Assembly (NCBI GenBank): GCA_951813535.1
Contig: OX638345.1
Coordinates: 2,601,158-2,665,157 of the forward strand
Length of the DNA: 64,000 nucleotides
Reading direction: 5' to 3'
Origin: an uncultured Dehalococcoidia bacterium
GTDB taxonomy: Bacteria > Chloroflexota > Dehalococcoidia > Lucifugimonadales > UBA3495
This document shows positions 1 to 7,211 of the stretch, piece after piece. The position numbers and the translations under genes are program-made. Below the pieces are notes generated by a model. That model was not told where the DNA came from. It saw only the letters and a list, made by a program, of their open reading frames with translations, and searched no databases. Positions within the stretch are counted from its first letter, which is position 1, and each line of letters starts with the position of its first letter.

Positions 1-584
1 GCCAGCTCGTCTTCGGTGTATTCGTGGCGCTTCGGCACATCGGCGTATTTGCCCCGCTCGCGGGAGGCGCGCCGCTGGTGTCGCGTGCACCAGCCGACGA
101 CCCGGGCCACGACCTCGTCCCGCTGGTTGGAGTAAGTGGTTTCCACGTATTGGATAACCAGCCGCCCGGAGTAAGCGCTCTGCTTCTCCTGCACGTCCAG
201 CACCCGTTCCACGCAGTTCACCGCGTCGCCGGGCCGGAGCATGCGGAAAAACTCCCAGTCGTTCCCGGCGAAGAAACCGTGTACACCCGGCAGACCCCAA
301 CGGGTGCGGCCCGACCAGTGCCGCATGTACGGGGCGCACGGGTGACCCACCACGCTTCCATACTTGGAATATGCGGCATACTCCTGGTCCCGAAACAGCG
401 GATTGGCATCGCCGATCCCGTTGGCGAAATTCAGCATGGTGTCCAGCGTGGCCTGTCTCACGTACTGCTCGGTGCGCATCCTCACGCCGATCATGGCGCG
501 GGCGGCGGCCAGCGCTTCGTCAGAAATGCCGCCCTCCACCTCGGGCAATGTTTCGACAACCTGTTGCTGGGACTGCTGAGTCAT
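1..584 (-). CDS. MaoC/FAS1-like hotdog dehydratase, 3' end outside window
   Basis: An open minus-strand frame starts at ATG 584 and runs 194 codons off the left edge without a stop, so the gene is partial. A GAGG ribosome site lies about 8 bases before the ATG. The protein resembles the N-terminal FAS1-like dehydratase half of two-domain MaoC proteins: a MATxDT-like helix region (RQATLDTMLNFANGIGDANP), then PLFRDQEYA and the hotdog segment NDWEFFRMLRPGDAV, then an RRASRERGKYA stretch common in these hydratases. Such proteins hydrate or dehydrate enoyl-CoA esters. It follows the CoA-transferase at 617-1870 by 32 bases and is probably its co-transcribed partner: the transferase activates an acid and this enzyme acts on the CoA ester. 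The substrate is unknown. Confidence 0.75.
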   Translation of the reverse strand, partial: MTQQSQQQVVETLPEVEGGISDEALAAARAMIGVRMRTEQYVRQATLDTMLNFANGIGDANPLFRDQEYAAYSKYGSVVGHPCAPYMRHWSGRTRWGLPGVHGFFAGNDWEFFRMLRPGDAVNCVERVLDVQEKQSAYSGRLVIQYVETTYSNQRDEVVARVVGWCTRHQRRASRERGKYADVPKRHEYTEDEL

Positions 585-616
585 GGCGCGATCCTCGTCG
601 TTGGTTCCGTGTCGAA

Positions 617-1870
617 CTAATATACCACCCGCCGCTCTTCCAACTCGGCCAATTCGTCCTCGCCCAATCCGAGATAGCCGCACAGGACCTCGCGATTGTG
701 TTCCCCCAATAGCGGGGCATGGCGGCGCACCTGCGACGGTGTCTTGCTCAGGTTCCACATCAGGTTGAACACAGGCTCGGCTCCCAAAGCCGGGTGCTCC
801 GTATCGCTGTACAGACCTCTGGCCATAAAGTGCGGGTGGAAGAGCCGTTCCTCCGCCCCCAGCACCGGAGCCGCGGCCACACCATGAGATTGCAGGAGCT
901 CCGTTACGACGTCGGCCTCGTGTTCGGCCGTCCACCTGGATATGAGCGCATCCAGTTCCCGGCGATGGCGTTGACGCCGGTATTGGCTGCCGAACCGATC
1001 ATCGGCGGCCCACGCCGGCGAGCCCATGGCCCGCACCATTGACTGCCACTCCCCCTCCGATTTGACGGCAATGGACACCCATGTGTCGTCACCGGCGCAC
1101 GGGTAATTCCCGTAAGGCGCCATCGTGGGGTCGTAGTTGCCGCGCGGCTGGAGCGAACGCCCGGTCAGGGCCTGCTCCATGAGGCCCACACCCTGGGTAA
1201 CTACCGTCGCCCGGAGCATGGAGACGTCGATGTATTGTCCGTGGCCGGTGCGGTTCCGGTGCAAAAGAGCGGCCCCAATGGCGAAAACCGCATGAAGCGC
1301 GCCGCAGATGTCCCCGAAGGCATGCTTCAGACCCAGGGGGCCACCGCCTTCGTATCCCATGGTGCTGTCCAGTCCGGAAAGCGAACCTATCGACGGAGCG
1401 TATGCCCGCAGGTCCCGCAGCGGCCCGTCCTGCCCGGTGGAAGAAATGGACGCCATGACGATGTCGGGCTTGACCTGGCGCAGCGCCTCGTATCCCAGAC
1501 CCAATCGGTCCATAACTCCTGGCGAGAAGTTTTCGATCACCACGTCACAGCGAGCGATCAGACGTTTGGCCAACTCCACGGCGTCGGGTTCCGCGATGTT
1601 CAGCGTGACACTGAGTTTGCCCCGGTTCACGTTGTGAAACATGGGGTTCTGCTCGGGATCGGGCTGATCTCCCACGATGGGGCGGCCCATGCGCATGTAG
1701 TCCAGGCGCTGGCGGGTCTCGACCTTGATCACCTCCGCGCCCATATCGGCCAGCGCCATGCCGGGCAGTGCGCCGGCCAGCACCCAACCGAAGTCGAGGA
1801 CCCGATACCCGTTCAACACGCCCGGGCGTGCTTCCGCGCCGTTGTTGTTGGAATTCGACTGTTCAACCAT
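617..1870 (-). CDS. CaiB/BaiF family III CoA-transferase
   Basis: 417 aa, the normal length for family III CoA-transferases, which move CoA between carboxylic acids through an aspartyl-CoA thioester. It opens with the family signature (YRVLDFGWVLAGALPGM, then DMGAEVIKVE), has the NVNRGKLSVTLN and IENFSPGVMDRLGLGY segments, and carries the presumed catalytic aspartate in FGDICG, equivalent to Asp169 of formyl-CoA transferase. The C-terminal part (LLGEHNREVL) is also typical. The ATG at 1870 is the natural start. It sits second to last in a minus-strand operon with another CoA-transferase, a small membrane protein and a MaoC-type hydratase. Acid donor and acceptor cannot be read from sequence. 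Confidence 0.93.
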   Translation of the reverse strand: MVEQSNSNNNGAEARPGVLNGYRVLDFGWVLAGALPGMALADMGAEVIKVETRQRLDYMRMGRPIVGDQPDPEQNPMFHNVNRGKLSVTLNIAEPDAVELAKRLIARCDVVIENFSPGVMDRLGLGYEALRQVKPDIVMASISSTGQDGPLRDLRAYAPSIGSLSGLDSTMGYEGGGPLGLKHAFGDICGALHAVFAIGAALLHRNRTGHGQYIDVSMLRATVVTQGVGLMEQALTGRSLQPRGNYDPTMAPYGNYPCAGDDTWVSIAVKSEGEWQSMVRAMGSPAWAADDRFGSQYRRQRHRRELDALISRWTAEHEADVVTELLQSHGVAAAPVLGAEERLFHPHFMARGLYSDTEHPALGAEPVFNLMWNLSKTPSQVRRHAPLLGEHNREVLCGYLGLGEDELAELEERRVVY

Positions 1871-1879
1871 GTTGCACTC

Positions 1880-2140
1880 TTACTTTTGTTCGCGAGGCGG
1901 CACGATCCATGCCGCAACAGCCGGCATCACGGACAGGAGTGCCCCCGCAGCGACTTTCGTGTATCCGCCGCCGTAGACCAGGCTCAGTGTCCAGAGCAGT
2001 CCGAAGCAGATGGCGCCCACGATGATACCGGCGATGATTATGACTTCCGGGCGGTGGTTCTTCCGGATCGCGATCTGCCTGGCGATGAGGCAGCTCCCCA
2101 GGAAAACAACCACGCAGGCGATGACGACCCGGATCAACAT
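1880..2140 (-). CDS. Small integral membrane protein, function unknown
   Basis: About 86 aa with three hydrophobic segments: an N-terminal one (IRVVIACVVVFLGSCLI), one near residues 35-57 (VIIIAGIIVGAICFGLL) and one near 63-80, ending in a short polar tail. I take ATG 2140 as the start; a TTG two codons upstream (2146) is the alternative, and neither has a clear ribosome site. It ends 9 bases before the downstream CoA-transferase start, so it is probably co-transcribed with both CoA-transferases. I do not recognise a family. A role as a small transport accessory is possible but unsupported. Confidence 0.6.
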   Translation of the reverse strand: MLIRVVIACVVVFLGSCLIARQIAIRKNHRPEVIIIAGIIVGAICFGLLWTLSLVYGGGYTKVAAGALLSVMPAVAAWIVPPREQK

Positions 2141-2204
2141 GGGCAATTACAGGACAGGATTGAACGCGTGGCGGCGCGGGGAATCGCCATTCCAGCAAGG
2201 CAGT

Positions 2205-3410
2205 TCAGATAATCCCGGTCTGGTACAGTTTCACCAGGTCGGCGGCAGAGTAACCCAGTTCATCGCACAGGATGGCGCGGTTGTGCTGCCCCAGTGTGGG
2301 CGCCGGTTTGGCAGCCGATACTTCGGTTTCAGATAATCGATACGGAGGCCCCGGATAGGCGACCGGCCCCGTGTCATCCCGCTCGATGACCACGAACAGG
2401 TCATCCAGGGACGGATCAGAGCGCACTTCTTCATAGGTGCGCACCGGCGCCAGCGGGATGCGGTTCTCCAGGGCGATCTCAAGCAGTTCGGCCTTGGTGT
2501 AGTCAGCCAACCAGGCCTCCACGTATCCGTCCACCTCGTCAGCGTAGAGGTTGTTCATGGCGGTGCGGTTGCGGAACCGCTGTTCCTGGGACCAGTCCGG
2601 GTTGCCCATGATTTCCAGGAGCCGTCGCCACTGTCTGCCTTCCGGCGAACCCACGAAGATGTGGCCGTCCCTGCAGCGCAGGATGCAGTTGGGGTACGGG
2701 AAGTCCAGGGCGTGGTGGCCGGTCCGCCGGGTGACCCTCCACTCGTAAACAGCCATCAGGGCCTCCGGACCGTTGTAAAGCCCGGCCATCGTCTCCGCCT
2801 CGGCGATGTCGATATGCTGGCCTCCGTACGCATCCCGACCCAGCAGGGCCAGGACGATTGACGAAGCGGCGGCCATGCCGGCGAAGTATCCGACTTCGGG
2901 CGTACCGAACGTCAACGGCTCGCGGTCCGATGCACCGAGGCCCTCGCAAATGCCTCCCGCGGCCGCCAGGTTGATGTCGTACGCTTTGTAATCGCGCCAT
3001 GGACCGGAAAGGCCCCAGGGACTGATGCTGGCCATGACCAGCGCGGGATTATCGGCGGCGATTGCGTCATAATCGAGGCCCACCCGTTCCATCTCGTCCG
3101 GCGGGATATTGTGCACCACCACGTCGTATTTCGCCGCCAGTTGATTGAGTATTCCGCGACCGGTCGGGGTCTCCAGATTCGCGGTGATGCCCTCTTTGTT
3201 GGCGTTGAGGTACAGGTAAAGACCGGCGCGTTCGGGGTGGGGAACGTCGTCGGGCCATGGGCCATAGCGCCGTGCATCCTCGCCCACTCCTGGCGGCTCG
3301 ATCTTGACCACCTTGGCGCCGGCGTCGGCGAGCAACTTGCCGCAATAGGGTGCGGAAATCATCGAGCCGATTTCGAGAACGCGCAGGCCGGTCAACAGGG
3401 AATACGTCAT
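2205..3410 (-). CDS. CaiB/BaiF-family protein lacking the catalytic aspartate
   Basis: 401 aa from ATG 3410 (TYSLLTGLRVLEIGSMIS). The open frame extends upstream to 4070, but that extension overlaps another gene and is not protein-like. Family hallmarks are present: GAKVVKIEPPG, LNANKEGITANLETP, VVHNIPPDEMERVGLDYD and LGQHNRAILCDELG. However, where relatives have a GD(x)3 segment with the nucleophilic Asp, this protein reads PEVGYFAGMAAASS, with no Asp or Glu at the expected place. It may be a non-catalytic subunit, or use different chemistry. It leads the minus-strand operon that includes the second CoA-transferase and the MaoC-type protein. Confidence 0.88.
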   Translation of the reverse strand: MTYSLLTGLRVLEIGSMISAPYCGKLLADAGAKVVKIEPPGVGEDARRYGPWPDDVPHPERAGLYLYLNANKEGITANLETPTGRGILNQLAAKYDVVVHNIPPDEMERVGLDYDAIAADNPALVMASISPWGLSGPWRDYKAYDINLAAAGGICEGLGASDREPLTFGTPEVGYFAGMAAASSIVLALLGRDAYGGQHIDIAEAETMAGLYNGPEALMAVYEWRVTRRTGHHALDFPYPNCILRCRDGHIFVGSPEGRQWRRLLEIMGNPDWSQEQRFRNRTAMNNLYADEVDGYVEAWLADYTKAELLEIALENRIPLAPVRTYEEVRSDPSLDDLFVVIERDDTGPVAYPGPPYRLSETEVSAAKPAPTLGQHNRAILCDELGYSAADLVKLYQTGII

Positions 3411-3532
3411 GGCTTCAGAGAGCACCAGTGGGGTCGCCGCAATGTTATCACAGGGCAGCCCCGGCACCCGGCGGCATCCGGACAATTGCCCCCCGGAACG
3501 GGGTCGGCTTCCACATTTTCCCGCCGGCAGGC

Positions 3533-3553
3533 GCTCTGCCGGCGCGCCTGCTG
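3533..3553. other. Perfect hairpin in divergent intergenic region
   Basis: GCCGGCAG and CTGCCGGC form an 8-bp perfect stem around a 5-base GCGCT loop, in the 247-base gap between the divergent genes starting at 3410 (minus) and 3658 (plus). It could lie in the leader of the minus-strand operon. There is no T-run, so it is not a typical terminator. Confidence 0.4.
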
Positions 3554-3657
3554 TACGACTGCTGCCCAGCCGTATCAGGTTACAAATTGCCTTAGGTGCT
3601 ATGTTAGACTGACGGTCGAAACCCGTACTCACTAATCCGAGCTGGAGGAGACCCATT

Positions 3658-4317
3658 ATGCCTAAAAAGCGTGGCACCGGCCTGATGATGGTCTGGTGCG
3701 AAATTCCCGCTGAAGTCGAGGAAGAATTCAACCAGTGGTACAACACGGAGCATTTGCAGGAACTCCTTTCCGTGCCAGGGGTGCTGAACGCCGCCCGGTA
3801 TGAGGCCACGAGCAGCGGTCCCAAGCATCTCGCGATGTACGAGCTGGAATCGGCCGACGTGGTCAACACCGATGCGTTCAAGAACCGTCCACCGACGCCC
3901 TGGGGACAGAGGGTCGGCCCGCGCGCGGTGGCGACGACGGTCATCAACAACGTGTACCAGATGATCCACCCTGCCGGCCTGAGCGACGAGTTGGCGAACG
4001 CGGATATGTCGCCCGCGCTGCAGATTGGGCGGATGGATGTGCCCGAGGCGAACGATGCCGAGTGGAACAACTGGTACTCGACCGTCTACGTGCCCAACTA
4101 CGAAAAGGTTCCCGGTTGCATTCGCGGACGCCGTTGGAAGTCGGTGCGCGGAGAGCCAGCGTACGCCACGGTGTACGAGTTTGAGAACCCCGAGGTGTCT
4201 TCCACCGCCCCCTGGCTTGAGCAACGGGAGGCCCACCCGGATAACGGTCGGATGCGCGAAGTCATGACCCACGCTGCCGGCTCGCCGGGGATTTGGCGCA
4301 AGACATTCCAGCCGTAA
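3658..4317 (+). CDS. Tandem dimeric alpha-beta barrel (EthD/ABM-like) protein
   Basis: 219 aa, two ferredoxin-like barrel repeats. The first (residues about 8-105) has MMVWCEIPAEVEEEFNQWYN followed by a TEH motif; the second (about 122-215) has IGRMDVPEANDAEWNNWYST. The Wyn-x-EH pattern after a short strand is typical of EthD/antibiotic-monooxygenase-type dimeric barrels, some of which are small catabolic oxygenases or isomerases. A strong GGAGGAG site lies 7 bases before ATG 3658. A homologous two-repeat protein is encoded at 23176-23832, also with an aromatic-rich first strand. The actual reaction is unknown; association with degradative genes suggests a catabolic role. Confidence 0.75.
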   Translation: MPKKRGTGLMMVWCEIPAEVEEEFNQWYNTEHLQELLSVPGVLNAARYEATSSGPKHLAMYELESADVVNTDAFKNRPPTPWGQRVGPRAVATTVINNVYQMIHPAGLSDELANADMSPALQIGRMDVPEANDAEWNNWYSTVYVPNYEKVPGCIRGRRWKSVRGEPAYATVYEFENPEVSSTAPWLEQREAHPDNGRMREVMTHAAGSPGIWRKTFQP

Positions 4318-4342
4318 CGAGCGCGGACGAGCAGTAGCGTAA

Positions 4343-4376
4343 AATGGAGGAGCGGACCTTGGTTCGCTCCTCCATT
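4343..4376 (+). terminator. Long perfect hairpin after barrel gene
   Basis: AATGGAGGAGCG and CGCTCCTCCATT form a perfect 12-bp stem, extendable by two pairs, over a short loop. It begins 25 bases after the stop at 4317 and ends 12 bases before the next ATG at 4389. No T-run follows, so it could instead be a 5' leader or mRNA-stabilising element. Confidence 0.5.
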
Positions 4377-4388
4377 GCTAGGTGAATT

Positions 4389-4961
4389 ATGACCCTCATC
4401 CGCCAGTCGCTCCCCCCGACCCTTGCCATGTTCGCCGTATTGGGACTCTGGTGGTGGTTGGGGAGTGTCGCCTGGGGCCAGGACATCGTGGGACAGGATT
4501 CGCGACGCAGCGAATCGGTCACCGGGCCTTACACGGTGGTCGTCGACGCTCAGACGCTGCCCTCGCTGCAATCGGTGCAATTCTTCATTCGGGTTATGGA
4601 AACGTCCACCGGGAGTCCCTCGGAGGATCTCACGGTGACCATTCTGACCACATGGAGCGAAAGTGATAAAACCGGGGAGAACATCGCGTTGAGCCCAAAC
4701 GTTGCGGGGCTGTACACCGCCACACTGCGGTTCGAGCCCGGCAGGTGGGAAACCACCATCCTGATTGAACCGCCATCCGGAGGTTCTTACGGAGCCGACG
4801 GGTTTGTGTTTGACGTTCCGAAACCGACCACCGATTCCGCGGCAGGTTTCGTATTCATTGGCGTGGCGGTGGTGTTGATCGTCGGCGCCGGTTACCTGAC
4901 CTGGAGAATTCGCCAAAAACAGAAGGCCCGCACATTGCGGCGCGGGGACGCGTCGCAATGA
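4389..4961 (+). CDS. FixH/YtkA-like membrane-anchored protein
   Basis: 190 aa. An N-terminal hydrophobic segment (residues about 10-30, ending SVAWGQ) looks like a signal peptide. An extracytoplasmic beta-rich domain follows, with GPYTVVVDAQTLPSLQSVQF and a GLYTATLRFEPGRWETTILI ending, the pattern of YtkA/FixH-type domains. A C-terminal membrane helix (residues about 155-178) precedes a basic tail. It overlaps ctaG by ATGA (4958-4961), implying translational coupling. YtkA/FixH/CtaG proteins cooperate in cytochrome oxidase copper loading, so a role in respiratory oxidase assembly is a reasonable inference. Start chosen at ATG 4389 with an AGGTGA-type site upstream. Confidence 0.65.
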   Translation: MTLIRQSLPPTLAMFAVLGLWWWLGSVAWGQDIVGQDSRRSESVTGPYTVVVDAQTLPSLQSVQFFIRVMETSTGSPSEDLTVTILTTWSESDKTGENIALSPNVAGLYTATLRFEPGRWETTILIEPPSGGSYGADGFVFDVPKPTTDSAAGFVFIGVAVVLIVGAGYLTWRIRQKQKARTLRRGDASQ

Positions 4962-5971
4962 ACGCGCTTTTCACCCGCCGGCGGAGCCTCTGGGCCTTCG
5001 GCGCGCTGGCCGCCGTGATCGCCGGCGCGGCGCTGAACCTGGGCATAGCCTCGGCTCACCAGGGAATTCCGCCCGGTCAAACTCCGGCGACGGCGTGGGG
5101 CTTCATCACCAATCCGGTGCCGAGCCTTTTTCTGCTGGCCGCGGTCTACCTGTACGTCAACGGACTCAATAACTGGCCCAACCCGACTCATCGCGTCAAC
5201 GCGTGGCAAAAGGCGTGCTTTTTCGCTGGCATATTGGTGCTGTTCGCGGCGTTGCAGTCTCCGATAGAGCCGCTGGCGGAACACTATTTCTCGGTTCACC
5301 AGGTGCAGCACCTGCTGGTTCGCATGGTCGGTCCGCTGCTGATACTGCTCGGCGCGCCCCTGACGCCCATGCTGCGAGGAATGCCAACCTGGGTGCGCCA
5401 GAACATCGTCCGGCACCTGGTCCGCTCGCGTCTGGCCCGGTGGGTCTACGGCAAAGCCACGAACCCGGTGTTCACCACCGTCACATTTCTCGCCTTGCTT
5501 TTTTTCTGGCAGGCTCCGGGCCCGCACGATCTGGCCGTGCACAACGACTGGGTCCACGAGTTGATGCACGGGACGATGCTGACCAGCGGGTTCCTGTTCT
5601 GGTGGATCGTGATCGACCCCAAGCCGCACCGTTCCCGGCTGCACTATGGACTGCGGGTTCTCTACCTGGGCCTCATAGTGCTGCCCAACACCCTCCTGGG
5701 AGCGGGCATCACGTTCCAGGAAGGGCTGATCTACTCGGCGTACCAGGAACTCCCACGCCCGTGGGAAGGTTTCTCGCACCTGGACGATCAGCGTTTTGGC
5801 GGCCTCATCCTGTGGGTGCCGGGCGACATGATGAGCATCCTGTCCGCCGGGATCGTGATGTTCATGTGGTACCAGCGGGAAATGGAGGCGAACCCGAACC
5901 CGCCGATGCCGCAACCTGCGGTGAACGATGACGGCGAGGATATCTCAGGACCGGATCGCCCGGGCCGTTAG
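4958..5971 (+). CDS. ctaG: Cytochrome c oxidase assembly factor CtaG (caa3 type)
   Basis: 337-aa polytopic membrane protein with about seven helices. It has the histidine-rich signatures of the caa3_CtaG family: HYFSVHQVQHLLVRMVGPLL, the LGAPL turn, DWVHELMHGTMLTSGFLFWW, and the C-terminal DQRFGGLILWVPGDMM motif. CtaG helps insert copper (CuB) into caa3-type oxidase subunit I in Bacillus and relatives. It is coupled by a 4-base overlap to the FixH/YtkA-like gene upstream. No oxidase structural genes lie in the window. The hydrophilic C-terminal tail (about residues 310-337) is acidic and probably disordered. Confidence 0.9.
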   Translation: MNALFTRRRSLWAFGALAAVIAGAALNLGIASAHQGIPPGQTPATAWGFITNPVPSLFLLAAVYLYVNGLNNWPNPTHRVNAWQKACFFAGILVLFAALQSPIEPLAEHYFSVHQVQHLLVRMVGPLLILLGAPLTPMLRGMPTWVRQNIVRHLVRSRLARWVYGKATNPVFTTVTFLALLFFWQAPGPHDLAVHNDWVHELMHGTMLTSGFLFWWIVIDPKPHRSRLHYGLRVLYLGLIVLPNTLLGAGITFQEGLIYSAYQELPRPWEGFSHLDDQRFGGLILWVPGDMMSILSAGIVMFMWYQREMEANPNPPMPQPAVNDDGEDISGPDRPGR

Positions 5972-5993
5972 TCAACGGGTTCCGCCGTTCAAA

Positions 5994-6022
5994 TTGACCA
6001 TCCCCGAAGCGAATTGTAGGAT
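5994..6022 (+). promoter_or_regulatory. Sigma70-type promoter for SsuD-like gene
   Basis: TTGACC, a 17-base spacer, then TAGGAT, placed about 60 bases before ATG 6083 and after the ctaG stop. Confidence 0.55.
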
Positions 6023-6082
6023 GTGGGCCGTTGTTTAGCCCTGAATCAACTAACCCTGTCAACAAAATCCGACCGGTGAAGT

Positions 6083-7198
6083 ATGACCAATAGCAACGGA
6101 CATCGTCCGGAACCGCGTTTCGACTGGTTTATACCAATTGACGGAGATGGCGAGCGCGCCGGCACCGTCCGGGCGGACCGCCCTCCGACCTTCGAATATT
6201 TGAAGCAGGTGGCGCAAACGGCAGAGGAGTGCGGCTTCTACTCCATGCTCATTCCCACCCGTTTCGCCAACGGACTCTTCTCCGAGGATGCTCCATTGGC
6301 TGAAACCTGGACCACGGCCACAGCCTTGGCGGCGGTGACCTCGCAAATTCGCTTCCTGGTCGCGGTACGCCCCGGATTCATCGCCCTCGGTTTGTTCGCC
6401 CAGATGGCCGCCGCGTTGCACCAGATATCCGGCGGACGGCTGGACATCAACATCGTGCCCGGTGGCATCCAGAACGACTTTGAACGAGTAGGCGAGGTCA
6501 GTGACCACGCGACGCGCTACGAAAGGGCGGAGGAGTTCATCCAGGCCTGCCGCGCTCTCTGGCAGGACCCGCAGCCGGTAACGTACTCCGGCGATTTTTA
6601 CCAACTTGCCGGGGCCTACTGCGCTCCGGCCCCGGGCCAGGACGCACCAAAGTTCTATCTCGGCGGAGCATCGCCGCGCGCGTTTGGCCTTTCCGCCCGC
6701 CAGGCTGACGTGCACCTGGGCTGGATCGAGCCGCTGGAGGATACCGCCCAACGCGTGGCCGATCTCAAGCAGCAGTTTGCCGGCACCGGGCGGCCGCTCA
6801 CCCTTGGGCTCCGCACCCACCTGGTGGTGCGGGACGACGAGGGCGAGGCATGGCAGGCGGCCCGCCGACTCATCGCCGACGCCGCTCCAGAGGTCAAGGC
6901 GCAGCGGCAGTCCGCAATCGTCGGTACCCCCATGGTGGGGCAGCAGGCGCAGGCCCGGGAGGCCGAAGACCATCGCCTCGGGCGGCACCTGTGGAACGGC
7001 TTGTCCGAGGTTCGGGTCAACTGCGGCAGCGCGCTGGTCGGCACTCCGGAACAGGTCGCCGACGAGCTGATAGATTACTGGCGCCTGGGCATCGACGAGT
7101 TCATCCTCAGCGGCTTTCCTCACGTCGAGGAGTGCGAACGGGCGGCCAGCGATCTGCTGCCGCTGGTGCGGGAGCGGGTGGCGTCCGAAATCCGATGA
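6083..7198 (+). CDS. SsuD-like FMN-dependent (luciferase-fold) monooxygenase
   Basis: 371 aa, close to the usual 360-380 for alkanesulfonate monooxygenase. Motifs include FDWFIPIDGDG at the start, GGRLDINIVPGG, the RYERAEEF segment, KFYLGGASPRAFGLSARQAD, DVHLGWIEP and the C-terminal VGTPEQVADEL plus GIDEFILSGFPHVEE, all features of SsuD/NtaA-type TIM-barrel monooxygenases. These use FMNH2 supplied by a separate reductase to cleave C-S or similar bonds. No reductase or sulfonate transporter lies next to it, so the substrate could be another sulfonate, sulfone or organic compound. A good promoter precedes it. Confidence 0.88.
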   Translation: MTNSNGHRPEPRFDWFIPIDGDGERAGTVRADRPPTFEYLKQVAQTAEECGFYSMLIPTRFANGLFSEDAPLAETWTTATALAAVTSQIRFLVAVRPGFIALGLFAQMAAALHQISGGRLDINIVPGGIQNDFERVGEVSDHATRYERAEEFIQACRALWQDPQPVTYSGDFYQLAGAYCAPAPGQDAPKFYLGGASPRAFGLSARQADVHLGWIEPLEDTAQRVADLKQQFAGTGRPLTLGLRTHLVVRDDEGEAWQAARRLIADAAPEVKAQRQSAIVGTPMVGQQAQAREAEDHRLGRHLWNGLSEVRVNCGSALVGTPEQVADELIDYWRLGIDEFILSGFPHVEECERAASDLLPLVRERVASEIR

Positions 7199-7211
7199 CC
7201 ATTGATCCTCT

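Noticed and set aside
24-620. Plus-strand open frame of 198 codons at the left edge
   Set aside because: It is the shadow of the partial MaoC-like gene on the minus strand, whose protein shows real family motifs.
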